Positions 34,156 to 46,044 of a DNA stretch of 64,000 nt are shown here, piece after piece. The translations under genes were made by a program, and so were the position numbers. The stretch lies in contig OU452209.1 in NCBI GenBank assembly GCA_911728435.2, forward strand, positions 13,064,869 through 13,128,868, in the 5' to 3' direction. This DNA comes from Apoderus coryli. Its lineage: Eukaryota; Arthropoda; Insecta; Coleoptera; Attelabidae. The number at the start of each line of letters is the position of its first letter. Position 1 is the first letter of the stretch. The notes beneath the pieces were generated by a model that made no database searches, was not told the DNA's origin, and saw only the letters and a list, made by a program, of their open reading frames with translations.

Positions 34156-36265
34156 CAGGGTGGTCCAACTTTTACCTGCATAAATTTTAGAATCGATAGA
34201 TAATCAACAAATAATGTGAGTTTGGTTAATAAACTATGTGCCAAAAATGCTTCGTTACAAAGTTACAGGGTGTTGAAATTTAAGAAACAAATTCGAATTT
34301 TATTAATATCTTTATAACCAATTGAGATATTTCAATGAAATTTGGCTAGTGTGGAGAGGTAATCTAGCTTCATTTTTTCATGTAATAATATTATTTTTAT
34401 TTCCAGCAGTGGCGTGCGTACGGCTATCTATTGCGATATTTTTAATGAAAAAACCAATACGTCACCGGTTTATCTCAAAATAAAAATTATATCTGCAATT
34501 CTTATTCAATTTAAAAGATAAAAGTACTCTTGGCTTTTTTTCGTATGATGCAACATTTTCGAGTAAAAAAATTAAAATCGTCTAAACCAAATGTATTGAA
34601 AATCAACATAAAAATAACATATCATTACACGATTTAATAGATTTTACAGTTTTTTTTTTTACAGAAACTGTTCAAAATGACTATTGTCATTGTCAATACA
34701 CAATTGGCATCTTCTGGTGATGCTATTAATTGCTGCCGATAGAATGTGATTGTTACGATGCAACTCATAACAAGCTTTTGGAATTTTTAAGACTAATTCT
34801 TCGCATTTTCTAACTGGCACCCTATACACTTTTTCTTTTAGGTAGCCGCAAATAAAGAAATCAAGTGGAGTCAAGTCAAGCGACCTTGGGGGCCAAGATA
34901 TAGGTCCCTCATGATTATTTTCGACTTCTCCAGGGAAACAGCTAATCCATTGATTTCCGTAATGCTCTGTTATCTAGTTTCTCACATTCCGCCCGAAATG
35001 TGCTGGTGCTCCATCCATTTGAAACCAACCATTCGCACGTAAATGAAGTGGCACCTCATCCATTAAATCATTTAAATTATTCTGTAAAAAGTCTAAAAAT
35101 AATTGTGCTGAGAGCCTAGCTGGTAAAAAGAATGTTCCGAGGAGATTATTGGATATTACTTCTAGCCACACGTTCACACTGAATTGGTGTTGAAACTTTC
35201 TCGCTCGCACTTCGTAGGGATTGTGTTGTGACCAAATATGAAAGTTGTGCTAATTCGTTATACCAGTTCTTGTAAATGAAGCTTCATCAGTCCAGCAAAC
35301 CTTATGCAGGAAATCTCAGCAGTTCTTCGTGAACTTAGGTTTGGATTTCGATCAAACGTTCTTAAAATACGCCTTTCATCGGACAAATTGTTTCTTCTAG
35401 GGCGCTGTCTATTGTTTTTTATGTTAAAAGTAGTATTTAAACCTCGTTCTCGAAATGCCCGATGAACTTGAGAGAAAACTTCTCTCGTTGTATGACATCT
35501 ATTAGTGAATCTGCGTGCATACTCCCTTGGGGCTGCTACTGCATTTTCTTCGCAAACACCGTATTCTTGGTTACTAGCCGCGGCATTATTATTAACACTA
35601 AAAAGAACACTTAAATGCAACACAAATTTATTGTGACAAAATGATTGACATTTCTGTTTTGAACCAAGTGTTTTGTTTTAATGCAAACTAATGTGATAAT
35701 TATGCGCCTTTTACCAATTCTGTATTGACAAGACAATGACGGTAGTCATTTTGAACAGTTTCTGCAAAAAAAAAATATGTTAAATATGTGTAAAACGTGA
35801 TATGATATTTTTATGTTGATTTTCAATACATTTGGTTTAGGCGATTTTTATTTTTTTACTCGAAAATGTTGCGTCATACGAAAAAAAGCCAAGAGTACTT
35901 TTTTCTTTTAAATTGAACAAGAATTGCAGATATAATTTTCATTTTGAGATAAACCAGTGGCGTATCTGTTTTTTCATTAAAAATGTCGCAATCGGTAGCC
36001 GTACGCACGTCACTGGTGGAAATAAAAATAATATTATTACATGAAAAAATGAAGCTTGATTATCTCTCCACACGTGCCAAATTTCATTGCAATATCTCAA
36101 TTGGTTATAAAGATATTAATAAAATCAAATTTTTTTCTTAAATTTCAACACCCTGTAACTTTGTAACAAAATATTTTTCGCACATAGTTTATTAACGAAA
36201 CTCACATTATTTGTCGATTATCTGTCGATTCTGAAATTTATGCAGGTAAAAGTTGGACCACCCTG
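34156..36265 (-). mobile_element. Mariner-like element with TIRs of about 0.5 kb
   Basis: Inverted repeats extend from 34156 to about 34690 and from about 35740 to 36265. They begin CAGGGTGGTCCAACTTTTAC and are flanked by TA on both sides. The interior of about 1 kb holds a minus-strand transposase. The TIRs are unusually long for a mariner; the arms have drifted by many substitutions. The type (CAGGGTGGTCC end, TA target) is common in arthropods. Confidence 0.85.
34659..35623 (-). pseudogene. Mariner-like transposase (DUF4817-type N-terminus)
   Basis: Three frames in order. 35623-35258: helix-turn-helix region with YARRFTNRCHTTREVFSQVH and a basic linker. Then WTDEASFTRTG (first catalytic Asp, about 35280) and WLEVISNNLLGTFFLP in 35210-34974 with FQMDGAPAHFG (second Asp). 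Then WPPRSLDLTPLDFFICGYLK (third Asp) to the stop at 34659. The D-D-D box and the GYLK-x-x-V-Y signature fit the arthropod mariner subgroup with a DUF4817-type N-terminus. Stops and frameshifts near 35255 and 34975 break the gene. Confidence 0.85.
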
Positions 36266-37312
36266 TATATACGATAAGATACTATACTACAATTATAAGT
36301 GCGGCGAATTGCTTTGTCGACAGAGAGATAAAAGGTTCCGACACGATATGAAGTAACTGTATATTAACCTGTGATATTGTGGAGTAGACGCATTTTCATG
36401 TAATAATGTGATTTGTTGGGACTCTTTGACCTGCGATAAAAATGGAGGTATTCTTACCCTTTTTATAAACCTATTAACGAAAAGTGTGGATAAATATATC
36501 GTCTAAATTTTGTGTAAGTTACAACACCGGTTAAACTGTTTGTTAATAAAATAAAGTGCTTTGTTTATTACTCTTGTACCGGCACGCATAGTGTTTGTCG
36601 TAAAACTAAGTGCTGAACGTGTGTTTGATACAAGGGTTTGTATGTATATTTAACATTTTAAATTATTATTAAATTTAGTTTTTTAGACAATGTTTGTGTA
36701 TAATATAATATAATGTAGACCGACAGAACACTATACCAGCTAGAGTTGACCAGTTTGCTTTTCTTCACCGTTTTTTGACTAATATTATTTGTATTCCATG
36801 TCCCCATTCTGCAATCTCGTGAAATAACAACATTACGATTAACTAGAGCATCTACATAGTAACCTTTTTTGTCTCAAATACAGAAATGTAAAAGAATTAT
36901 TGTAACCGAGTGCAAGCTGTGAGATAGGAATCGGCCACCCACAAAATGGGTGTGAGTTTATGCAAAACGATGATTTGTTAGTGCATGTGACATAAATTCA
37001 CATATTCACATTAATGTGATTTATGTCTTCTGGTAGTGAGAATTTATGTACCGTGATAGTCGTTTTTTCTCTGTTACTTTTCTACAAATACGCTTTATTT
37101 TACTAACGTGATGTTGCATCGCGTCATTGACCTTACTTTGGCAATGGGTTATGTGTGTCACATTAATCTTTCAGTAGAGGTTATTAAATTATCTTTTTAC
37201 TATAATACCTATACATATAGAAAGTATGATTCTGCTTCCTCATCTAAGGGAACAGATTACTACTATTACTCCCTAGGACGCAAAATTTCTGGAAAAATGA
37301 ACGCAACGAATA
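36266..37312. other. No recognisable gene
   Basis: AT-rich spacer without recognisable relics. Confidence 0.4.
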
Positions 37313-37440
37313 TACAGGGTGGTTCAGAAAGACATGGACAAATTGCTAGAGGTGATAGAACTGCTTAAAATAAGTGTAGCTTGTGATATAAATTTTTGCC
37401 GAAGGGGATTTCCTTTTCGAGATACAGAGAGTTAAAAAAA
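37313..37440 (+). mobile_element. Solo transposon end (TACAGGGTGGTTC)
   Basis: TACAGGGTGGTTCAGAAAG is followed by about 100 nt of the kind found at the ends of mariner-like elements. A matching opposite end was not found within 2 kb, so it is an orphan end. Confidence 0.5.
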
Positions 37441-39095
37441 ATATTATTTTTACTATTTTTTCTGACTATGAATAATTATTAAAAATCACAGTCTCAATTC
37501 TTTCATATGAATGTTTTTAGGGTCGCAGAATCGATTAAGAATACTCGCGTTCCTTTAAAAAATAGAGGGCTCTAGTCACACAATGTCTAAGCTATATTTT
37601 CAATCATAACTTTTTTGAAGTTTACTTGCTTACCTATATATTTTGGTAAGTATTGAACGTTAAAAACTATTTTGGGTCAATTTCACATTTTTGCTACTAT
37701 TTTTTTCCCAAAAGCTGTACGAGCAATAATTTCGGCGACACAGTCGGTCGATAGCCTGAGTGAGAGACCCGGTATACAACTTGCAAAACTTTCTCAATAC
37801 TATTAACTTCTAATGATAATAACCTAAGTGAGATATCATGTACTTTTACCCCAGCTCTCGTTTTATCTTCTTGAAAAATTATCTTCCACGTTACTTAAAA
37901 TTTCACTCCCTTAAAATTTATGTTTTTGCACTCCATCAATCATTGAAAGTCTCAGATCCAGCTTCTCTTCTTACTGATAAATGGAATAATACCTAACTGT
38001 TTCCCCTCGATTGACGTTTTATGCGCACCTTATGCCTATAAATTATTCTCTGGGTGGTTGCGAAGCCATTCTAAAATTGGGATCCATCCCTTAATATATT
38101 TTTTGGGATAGCTAAAAGGGGTGGAAATTAGACGTGAAGGATTCGCCTTTATAATGGACAAAATTGCTTTCAGAAGGGTTACGTTACAGAGGGTAGGCGA
38201 CATAGGTGCTTTTTTAATTTTTGGGGTAGGTATGATAGGATGGCCAAAATATTTATAATTTTGTAAATTGAGGGCAAAAATAGAATCAGTAGTAAGCTAA
38301 AATAAATGATATGTCAAATATTCATGAACACTGCTCGAAATGTTTTCAGTGAATGGTCATAAGTGTTGATAGAAGGGCAGGGTTGCTGCCCATTTTCGGT
38401 TGGTATTTATTTTTTAATTTATATACTGTTGTGTTGTCTGAAATAAAGGACCAGATGAGTCAACCCAAAAGAGAGCACAAATAATTTAATAGACAATAAT
38501 TAAAGATATTCGCATTTATTAACTTCAGAATGGTAAAAGCATCACTGAGCAATACTACCTTAAGTCATTTGCAACGCTTAAAGAGGGAAGTATATAAACA
38601 TGACCTTGTTTGGCAAAAAGTCGCATGTTGCTTGCTTTGTTTTCTGGTATATTATGGCTTCTGAGTTCATCTTATGTCCACTGACACCCATTGAACCAAG
38701 AACCCCCAACGAGGTGTCGTGGGTACATCTTACGATGCCTCTCCTAACGTTTAATGTTTTAGATCACGATTAGAAAGATATTTTGTTCTTCTCGTGAAGA
38801 AGAACGATATTAGGCTCCCTCAACACTAGCTACCTACATGATTTATGTTGTCGACAGGTTTCTAATTCGATCTCCATTCCGCACAGGATAAAAAATAGGA
38901 GTAAAACTGGTAGCAAAAAAAAAATTAAAGAACTACAATGCGACATAACACGATAATACTCTTGAAGATATTATTATGTTTTCGCTTGGAAATATTACAG
39001 AGATTTATCTGGTGGAAACATGAGGTAGTGCACACAATAGATTTCAGACGATGACATTTTCTCTGTACATTCTGTGTGGAGTAAAATATATGTTG
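37441..39095. other. No recognisable gene
   Basis: AT-rich spacer, nothing assignable. Confidence 0.4.
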
Positions 39096-39104
39096 TAGTT
39101 AAGT

Positions 39105-39265
39105 CTTGGAATGCTTTATTTTATCATTTTACTCAGAAAGACAAAGTGAGAATGACGGAAAACATACTTAACAGGGCTGTTAAATGAATATTAGGAATAA
39201 CGCACTGCTTCAGATGCAAGGAAATCCATGAATGTTTTGAATTTAACAAATATTTGTAGCATTAT
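39105..39265 (+). pseudogene. Possible LINE C-terminal fragment
   Basis: One frame reads FYHFTQKDKVRMTENILN, then a stop and ILGITHCFRCKEIHE. This resembles the x-L-T-x-K-D-K-x-x-x-x-x-I-L-x-R-A segment after the RT in some LINEs. Short and weak. Confidence 0.35.
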
Positions 39266-39739
39266 TATCAAAAAAGGAAGCTATAAATTCCGACATCATA
39301 GCTTACTGGCCTTTGATCAAATGTTTAAACATATTCCGGAACTTTAGTTTAAATTCCGTATACAGGGAGGAATGGGCCTAAGTCTAAGGGTGTAATCTAT
39401 GCATCAAAATAATAAGGAAGAACTCAAATTCATTTGTTTTGAAGTTACAACGTTAAATAAAATAATAATATTGTTAGCCCAAAATATCAAACATTAATAT
39501 AATGTTTTAAATTAATCATTGGTTTAGTAAATTTTCAAAAGCACCGCCCTCGACTTACAAACATTTCCTGCTTCATTTACGAAGGGCACGCGTGGAACTT
39601 CTAATTGATTCGTGTCTTCCTTTAATGTCGAGTGCAGCATTTCGAATGGATCCCTGGTATCTACTTTTACTTTGGACATAAAGTGTAGTCCAACGGCGTG
39701 AGGTTAAAGGAAGTTGTGCTTAATTCCCGTACAGCTGCT

Positions 39740-40145
39740 GTAGCGCCTCAATTGCTTCTCAGCACCGCAATGACTGCCTGAAGTCTTCTTGGCATCGAAT
39801 CAATGAGATTGAGTTTTTTTCTTGAGGAATAGCTTCATATTCTTCATTTAATGCTAAAGTTGTACGCTTGATGGGACGATAACGAACGCATCTTAATTCA
39901 TACCAGAAATGCTCAACTGTGTTGAGATCTGGGCTGCAGAAGTGCCATATCAAACTCCGAATTCCAACTTTATCCAATGCTGCCTTGCAATTTTTAATTG
40001 GATCTGACAATGGAAAGGAAGCAATTGAAGCGCTACAGCGCGGGACTTCAGCCCAGCTTTCTTTAACCATCTTCTTATGTTTCATTTCAAAATGCATAGG
40101 TCGTAAAAGAAACGCGCCAGCCAGATGCGTTTGCTCGGAACACAT
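39740..40145 (-). pseudogene. Tc1-like transposase, C-terminal part
   Basis: The minus-strand frame contains ALDKVGIRSLIWHFCSPDLN, then TVEHFWYEL (third catalytic residue region, S-P-D-L-N-x-x-E-H-x-W) and EEYEAIPQEKNSISLIR, followed by a shifted piece. This is the last third of a Tc1-like transposase. The N-terminus and first catalytic Asp are missing. It is bordered on its 5' side by the repeat unit at 40239. Confidence 0.75.
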
Positions 40146-40238
40146 CCAGCTTTATCACAAATCATGTTGGAACAGGAATGTTTATATCCGACTAAAACAT
40201 TATTATGACTTACCCAGGTATAAAAGCATTTTATTTAT

Positions 40239-40793
40239 TTTTTCGCCTGCCTGCACCTAAACAAAGTTTTACCGCCCGCATATGCGGGCGGTAAATGACC
40301 ATTTAGCGCCCGCTCTTTTTAATTTTTTTTCATAGATGGCGCTTCTGTTAGATTTCCAATAATAACGTTAACATCAGTAGTTTTCACTCACTTAACTTAA
40401 TGTGCATTCCACTAAGAGAATAAGTTGACAATTAATTGAGAAAGTTTACTTATGTAGTCTTCTGCCATTCCGCTAAACTCATTTAATTATTTAAAATTGT
40501 CCATTAATAATTATCAATTATTAATAAATAAATATACCCGAGATTCTAAAATCAAATTTCTATAGCGTACACGCTCAGATAATAATTTGTCAGTTTCCTT
40601 CTACATTTAAAATACGGACATGTGAGCCTGTCACATAGGTTTATCTGATCTGAGTTTGTCAAAGGATAACCGCTATTTTCATGTAGTACGTCAAAAAATA
40701 CTCCCATTAATTACTGTCAAAAACTGTCAGTTCATAACAGCATTAATTTGGTTTATTATTGTAGTTCTAATTTATGAAGAGGCAGGCGAAAAA
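40239..40793. mobile_element. Putative MITE with 14-bp TIRs
   Basis: TTTTTCGCCTGCCT (40239-40252) is repeated inverted at 40780-40793, enclosing 555 bp without coding potential. Just inside the left end is a 28-bp perfect palindrome (40268-40295). The target duplication is unclear. Confidence 0.5.
40268..40295. repeat. 28-bp perfect palindrome
   Basis: The arm TTTACCGCCCGCAT is followed by its exact reverse complement. The half-site TTTACCGCC occurs again, in both orientations, at 40811-40819 and 40903-40911. Confidence 0.9.
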
Positions 40794-40810
40794 CAGTTGT
40801 AAGCACCACT

Positions 40811-40911
40811 GGCGGTAAAGCCGCTGCAGCCCTTCGCTGTATAGCTGCCCTCGCTCGCTTCGCTCACTCGTGCTCTATACAGCGGCGGGCTGCAACGAAT
40901 GCTTTACCGCC
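40811..40911. repeat. CpG-rich hairpin unit
   Basis: Arms 40811-40844 and 40875-40911 pair with a few mismatches (GGCGGTAAAG against CTTTACCGCC at the ends). The loop is CpG-rich (CTCGCTCGCTTCGCTCACTC). Base composition differs sharply from the AT-rich surroundings. It shares its terminal motif with the palindrome at 40268 and is probably an end module of the same transposon family. Confidence 0.6.
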
Positions 40912-41024
40912 CTTTATACTTAATATACTATATTGTCATTACCAAAAAAGGTTTACACAAGTCATATTAAATACTAAAATATTACATAACACAACATAAA
41001 AACATAGAAATGTATATAACTTAA

Positions 41025-42710
41025 TCAGAACAGAAAGTCAGTGCTGAGGAATTCATCAATGGAGTAAAAAGCCTGGTCAATTAAGTAGTCTTTAATATAT
41101 TTTTGAAAATTGCAAGGCTCAGTGTTTTCAAACTATCTGGCAAATGATTATAGCATGTGGGACCATAATAATTTACAGAATTTCTGCTTCTACCCAACCT
41201 CATATATTCAGGAAGAATGTCATTTTTGTTTCTGGTATTGTGAACTTCATCATGCCTTATGTACAGATTGTAATTATTTTTCACATACATAATTGAATTG
41301 TAGATATAGAAACACGGGAGTGTAATTATTTTACATTCTTTAAATTTAGGTCTGACATCCTCTCTAAACTTTAAATCTGTCATTCTTCGAACCACTCGTC
41401 TTTGGATTGCGAATACCCGACTAGCATGACAAGAGTGTCCCCAAATTGACAAAGCATATGAAGCCACACTGTGAAAAAGGCTGATTTCAAAACATTAAAA
41501 GAGACTTCAGCCTTCACGCTTCGCAACATGAACACAACCTTAGACAACTTGGCAATGGTAACCTCGACATGACCCGCCCAGGTTACCTGTTGGTCCAAAG
41601 TGACACCCAAAAACTTTACCAGACCATCAGATACAGCAACATCCGTCTCACGTAATGTAAATATTTTAGTAGCTGTTTTATTGGCATTCATACAGAGTTT
41701 GTTAGCTGCAAACCAGTCAGCAGCCCTCGACTGTGAATTAATCATACTTGAGGCCAGAACATCACTCGACAGTTCAACATCGACAATAGTTGAATCGTCT
41801 GCAAACAATGTCAGGTCAGAGCATGGCAGATGTAGCGGTAAATCATTTATGAAAATCAAAAACAATAGAGGTCCGAGCACCTGTGGGACTCCACAAGAGC
41901 TCCACAAGGGCTGAGAAGACGTTGACTCAAACATCGTTACAACATTCCTACCAGTGATATAGGAACTCAGCAAACGAATCGAATTCGCACTCATACCGTA
42001 TCGCTCCAGTTTATACAACAAGATATGTGAGACGCAATCAAACGCCTTTGTTAAATCAAGAAAAGAAGCCCCCACAAGCCTTCTACTCTCAAAAGCGGTT
42101 ATAACGCTATTTATAAAATTTTCTATAGCTGAAACGGTGTTAAGTTTCGGTCTAAATCCAAATTGTTACGGAGAAAATAAATTATTTCTGTCAAAATAGT
42201 TGGCTAATTGTTTAAAGAGTATCTTTTCAAAAATTTTGCCTAGAACAGGCACTATAGAAATAGGGCGATAGCTGTTCAATTCATCTGGAGATCCTCTTTT
42301 GAATAACGGTATAATTTTGCTAAATTTCAGACAACTCGGAAACATACCGGATGAGATCGCCAAATTAATCAATATTGTCAATGGTATAATTATTATATCC
42401 TTAATATATTTAATGATTACGATATTCAAATCAAAAATGTCTTTCGAGCTTTTATTTTTAAAAGAGTTTATTATATCTCTCATCCCAATAAAAGATATTT
42501 CATTAAACTCAAAATTGCCAAGAATGTCAATAGACAACAAATCCAGTGGACTGATATTTGCGGATAAGTCATGGGTTAAAGTTTCCGCAATACTGGTACA
42601 ATATGTGTTGAAATCATCAGCAATAAGATTTGTTAATGATTGTTGGGTAGCAGAACTATTCCTTTTATTGTTGATAATATCCCATGTAGCATTCAACTAA
42701 TCAAAGTTTC
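41025..42710 (-). pseudogene. Jockey/CR1-like LINE ORF2, 5' truncated
   Basis: The minus strand from about 42710: pre-RT region (MNATWDIINNKRNSSATQQS), LNSYRPISIVPVLGKIFE, one stop before QFGFRP near 42163, FLDLTKAFDCVSH (first Asp), CGVPQVLGPLLFLIFINDL (the usual G-S is altered), LTLFADDSTI (catalytic ADD), NANKTATKIF, KFLGVTLDQQVTWAGHV. A frameshift near 41430 leads to IWGHSCHASRVFAIQRRVVR, and another near 41110 to YIKDYLIDQAFYSIDEFL and the stop near 41025. Few lesions suggest fairly recent insertion. The class is clear; the clade is not. Confidence 0.88.
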
Positions 42711-42714
42711 ATCA

Positions 42715-43670
42715 GGACAAAATGCAGCGCAATCCTAATGAATTGGTCTATCCTTCAGTGAAAAAAATCATGAAATTGAATCAAAAATATAAAAGTTATG
42801 CCACATCAAAACTGCTATAAAAATTTAGGTAGACGTGTTTAATTTTTGGGCAAATAATAGTCTTCATATAACTTTTTGGGTGGATGCATGGAAAAATTAG
42901 TGTGTGACAACCACAAATAAACGACCGTTGCAAAATATACAATCCTGGACACCTTCATTACCCTGTAGATGACTCCTTAGTTAGCCACTCTACAGAATAA
43001 CTAATCGGATTACTCCTGCGCTCTTATGTACACCTTTTTCCGCTTTCATTTAAGCTCCACTCTCTTAAAGTAGGAGTTTAGATGCAAATTTTAAATTGTG
43101 TTTCATAATAAAATTAGTTTATAATTACGCATAGTTTTAAAAATTGCTCTATATACACTGTGCTGCAACGTTGTGTTGATGTTGATTCTATTATGTTCAT
43201 TTTACGACATAATTATGATTTTGTTGAAGTTGTTTACTGGAGTTTTATGCCTTTAATTGAAACAGTGGAGTTTAGTTGGAAAAATTATTAGAGCGAAGTT
43301 ATTTAAAGCTTTTCATCATCAGCTTAAACTTTAGAGATTAAAACGTTACATTCCCTGCAAATTATAGCCGTTTTTATGGCTCTACGGTGTTTTGTTAAAA
43401 ACAGGTAATGGTGCGAAATTTCTCCAAGTATCTTTTATTTCAAAATATACATTTAAACTCGATAAATTAAAGTGTTATTATATGAATCATCAACAGGATG
43501 CAACACTCGATCATTTGCCACATAGATCAAATCATCACCACTACTCGGATCTTATCAATCGCCCGCTTGAAGAGTTCTGCGGACGTGCAACCAAACCACA
43601 TCTTCAAGTTGCGCAGTCAAGAGATTCTTCTTCTGCCAATCGTTCTCTTGCCTTTTATTTTGCCTTAAAT
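42715..43670. other. No recognisable gene
   Basis: AT-rich spacer. The 94-codon frame at 43392-43676 is unfamiliar and unsupported. Confidence 0.4.
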
Positions 43671-43674
43671 AATT

Positions 43675-44770
43675 AGCTTAATCTCCTCTCAGAAAATGTC
43701 CTAGATATTCTAATTTTCTCTTGTTTATGGTGTTACTAATTTCTTTGGTTTTATTCAATCGGCGTAGTACTTCCTCATTTGAAATCTTGTCAACCCATGG
43801 TATTCCTTGCATCCTCCTATACCACCATATTTCAAATGCTTCTATGTTCTTGATGTTCTCTGATTTGAGTGTCCAAGCCTCCTTCACCTACAACAGAATG
43901 GAGAATATATAGCATTTTAGCATTCTGGTTCCCAGTTCTAATGTTATATCTCTGCTGCAGAGTATTTTATCCATTTTTTAGAAAGCGCTGCGAGCTACTT
44001 CAACTCGACACTTGATTTCTTTTGTGTGTTCTGCTGTTTCAGTTACACATGTGCCAAGATATTTGTAGGAGGATACCCATTCCAGGTTGTCGTTATTAAT
44101 ATTTATAGATGGTCTATTGTGATTTGTGCTTTGGTTTTTTGAAGTTGCCATGACTTTGGTTTTCTTTAAGTTCATATCTAGGCCATATCTCTTGCAGACT
44201 GTCGACGAAGATAACTGTATCGTCTGCGTATCGCAAGTTCTTAATTCTTTCCCCGTTTATGAGAATACCACCGGTTTCTTCTGACAGCGCTTCTTCAAAG
44301 ATGCCTTCACTATATACATTGAATAAGAGAGACGACAATACACATCCCTGTCTAACACCTCGACATATCTTAATCTCCTCACTCAGATCTTCTCCGACTT
44401 TGAAAGTCGATAAAGCAGATGTACATATCATGATTCATATCTAGGCAGCTTTGTCTCAGTACGTTTAGTCCGAAGAGCGCTTCTCTTGTTCTCTAAAATC
44501 CATTTGAGTGTCACTGATATCTTGTTCTAACTCTTTATAAATTCGGTTAGGTATGATCTTTAAAAATATTTTTAAGGTGTGACTCATCATGATTTTGTAG
44601 TCCGAACATTCTCTGGCTTTATTTTTTTTTGGCATTGTCACGTATGTTGAGGCTAGCCGCTAGGAATTCTGCCCGTCTCATAACTGAATATCTATGTAGT
44701 CTTCTCCAATAAGTTTTAGTAGGTCAGCAGGGACTTCGTCAGGTCCTGCTGCCTTTCCGTGATATTTAGT
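43675..44770 (-). pseudogene. RTE-type LINE, RT to C-terminus
   Basis: In minus-strand order: GKAAGPDEVPADLLKLIGED (near 44750), MSHTLKIFLKIIPNRIYKEL, ISDTQMDF, VRQGCVLSSLLFNVY, LRYADDTVIFVDS (catalytic YADD), LKKTKVM, SYKYLGTCVTE, EIKCRVEVARSAF, then EAFEIWWYRRMQGI, NEEVLRRL and RKLEYLGHFLRGD. The first-Asp motif has lost its sequence between 44500 and 44430. This is the arthropod RTE-like group also seen at 15710-16260. Stops and frameshifts are frequent. Confidence 0.82.
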
Positions 44771-44849
44771 GCCAGGAAAATACAGGAAAAGTAACGGGAA
44801 CAAAATCGTCCACTATACATGGGTTTTATAGACCTTGTGCCGGGCGTTC

Positions 44850-45330
44850 GACCGGGTTAAGCGTGAGGCTTTGTCGAGAATATTAAAGCTCAACGGATGT
44901 CCTCAGAAATTGCGGATACTTCAACTCCTGCACGATAATATAAAGGCAGCAATCCTCGGGAGAGCCTAATCCAAAAACAACTGGCGTTATGCAGGGTTGT
45001 GTTTGTTTTTGATGTTTGTGGGAACGGTCAATCAACTTGTTAAGGATGAACTGCCGAGAGAATAAAGATCCTCTACAGATTTGATGGCGGCGGACCGTTC
45101 AACCTTCATAGACGGCAAGCTGGGACGAAAATCGTATCCACATCAGTCATTGAGCTTCAATACGCGGATGACAATGTTGTCCTAGCAGATACAGAAGAAG
45201 ATCTTCAATCTAAACTAAATGCAATTAACAGCGCATACACGAGTATCGGTCCTGAGCTGAATATAAAGAAAACGCAGATGCCCTACCAGCCTATACCAAA
45301 CACAGAGTTAACGGAGAGAGACTTCGCGGG
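44850..45330 (+). pseudogene. LINE RT fragment (plus strand)
   Basis: FDRVKREALSRILKLNGCP at about 44850-44920 (RT palm, first Asp), a decayed QGCV box, then VIELQYADDNVVLADTEEDL (catalytic YADD) and YTSIGPELNIKKTQ (to about 45275). It differs in sequence from the RTE copy just upstream and runs on the opposite strand, so it is a separate element. The frame then runs into mariner sequence. Confidence 0.7.
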
Positions 45331-45399
45331 TTTCCCATTCTTCGGCGCTATTCTCATCGATAATGAGATTCAGCTACATCAGGACAAAAGTCTTCGAAA

Positions 45400-45597
45400 T
45401 TCTTCTAATTGCCTTTATTCTTTCACTGGCAAATTCGTGAAGGTCGTGCCTGAAAACATTGATCCTGTGCAAAAACTCATCACGCCTGATCGTCGTGTAA
45501 CATATTGTGAGATTGAGTCAACCTTAAGCATTAGTTCCACAGGCATACACGCTATATTACATAGACAAATATTTGTGAAAAAGGTTTGTCTACGTTG
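45400..45597 (+). pseudogene. Mariner transposase fragment
   Basis: VVPENIDPVQKLITPDRRVT continues with YCEIESTLSISSTGIHAILH and KKVC. It aligns with the second helix-turn-helix of the mariner at 22577-22933 (IDAVRELILQDRHVTYQEIE). The catalytic domain is missing. Confidence 0.75.
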
Positions 45598-45599
45598 AC

Positions 45600-45900
45600 A
45601 ATGACAGTCCTGCAAAACACGTCGATAAGATTGTAACGAATCAAGGATCCATATGGACAGTCTCGTGCCCAGCAAATCATTTACGATTGGGTGACCAAGG
45701 GACAACATTAACGCTAGCACCGTGGAGAAAGGCCATTGTTCGACGTCCAATATGGGACCGTGACTTGTATTGCTGAAAAAGGACGTGTGGAATAAACAAT
45801 AATGTTGATTGGCTATCATAGGCAATAGTTGCCCAAACCATTACTCTAACAGTCTTGTGCAAATGCTTTTCAACAGCAACATCGTGCATACCTAGATATA
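45600..45900 (-). pseudogene. Tc1-like transposase C-terminal relic
   Basis: Minus-strand pieces: LHKTVRVMVWATIAYDSQST (the V-M-V-W strand before the second Asp), ASVNVVPWSPNRK, and in another frame NDLLGTRLSI. They match the middle and end of Tc1-like transposases. It abuts the mariner fragment tail to tail. Confidence 0.6.
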
Positions 45901-46044
45901 ATCGCTGAATGCGACATTATGCCGTTCCCTGCACCAGTTCATCGTTGACGACAGTGCCATGCAGTCAAGGGAAGCACTAATCGTGAAAGGTATGAACTTC
46001 AAAGGCCATACAGTGTAGTAACAGGTCTAACTTCTTCTCCACAC

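Noticed and set aside
37108..37368. 86-codon plus frame
   Set aside because: No family resemblance. It runs through an orphan transposon end and has low-complexity composition.
43392..43676. 94-codon plus frame before the RTE LINE
   Set aside because: No recognisable domain and no conserved blocks. Treated as chance.
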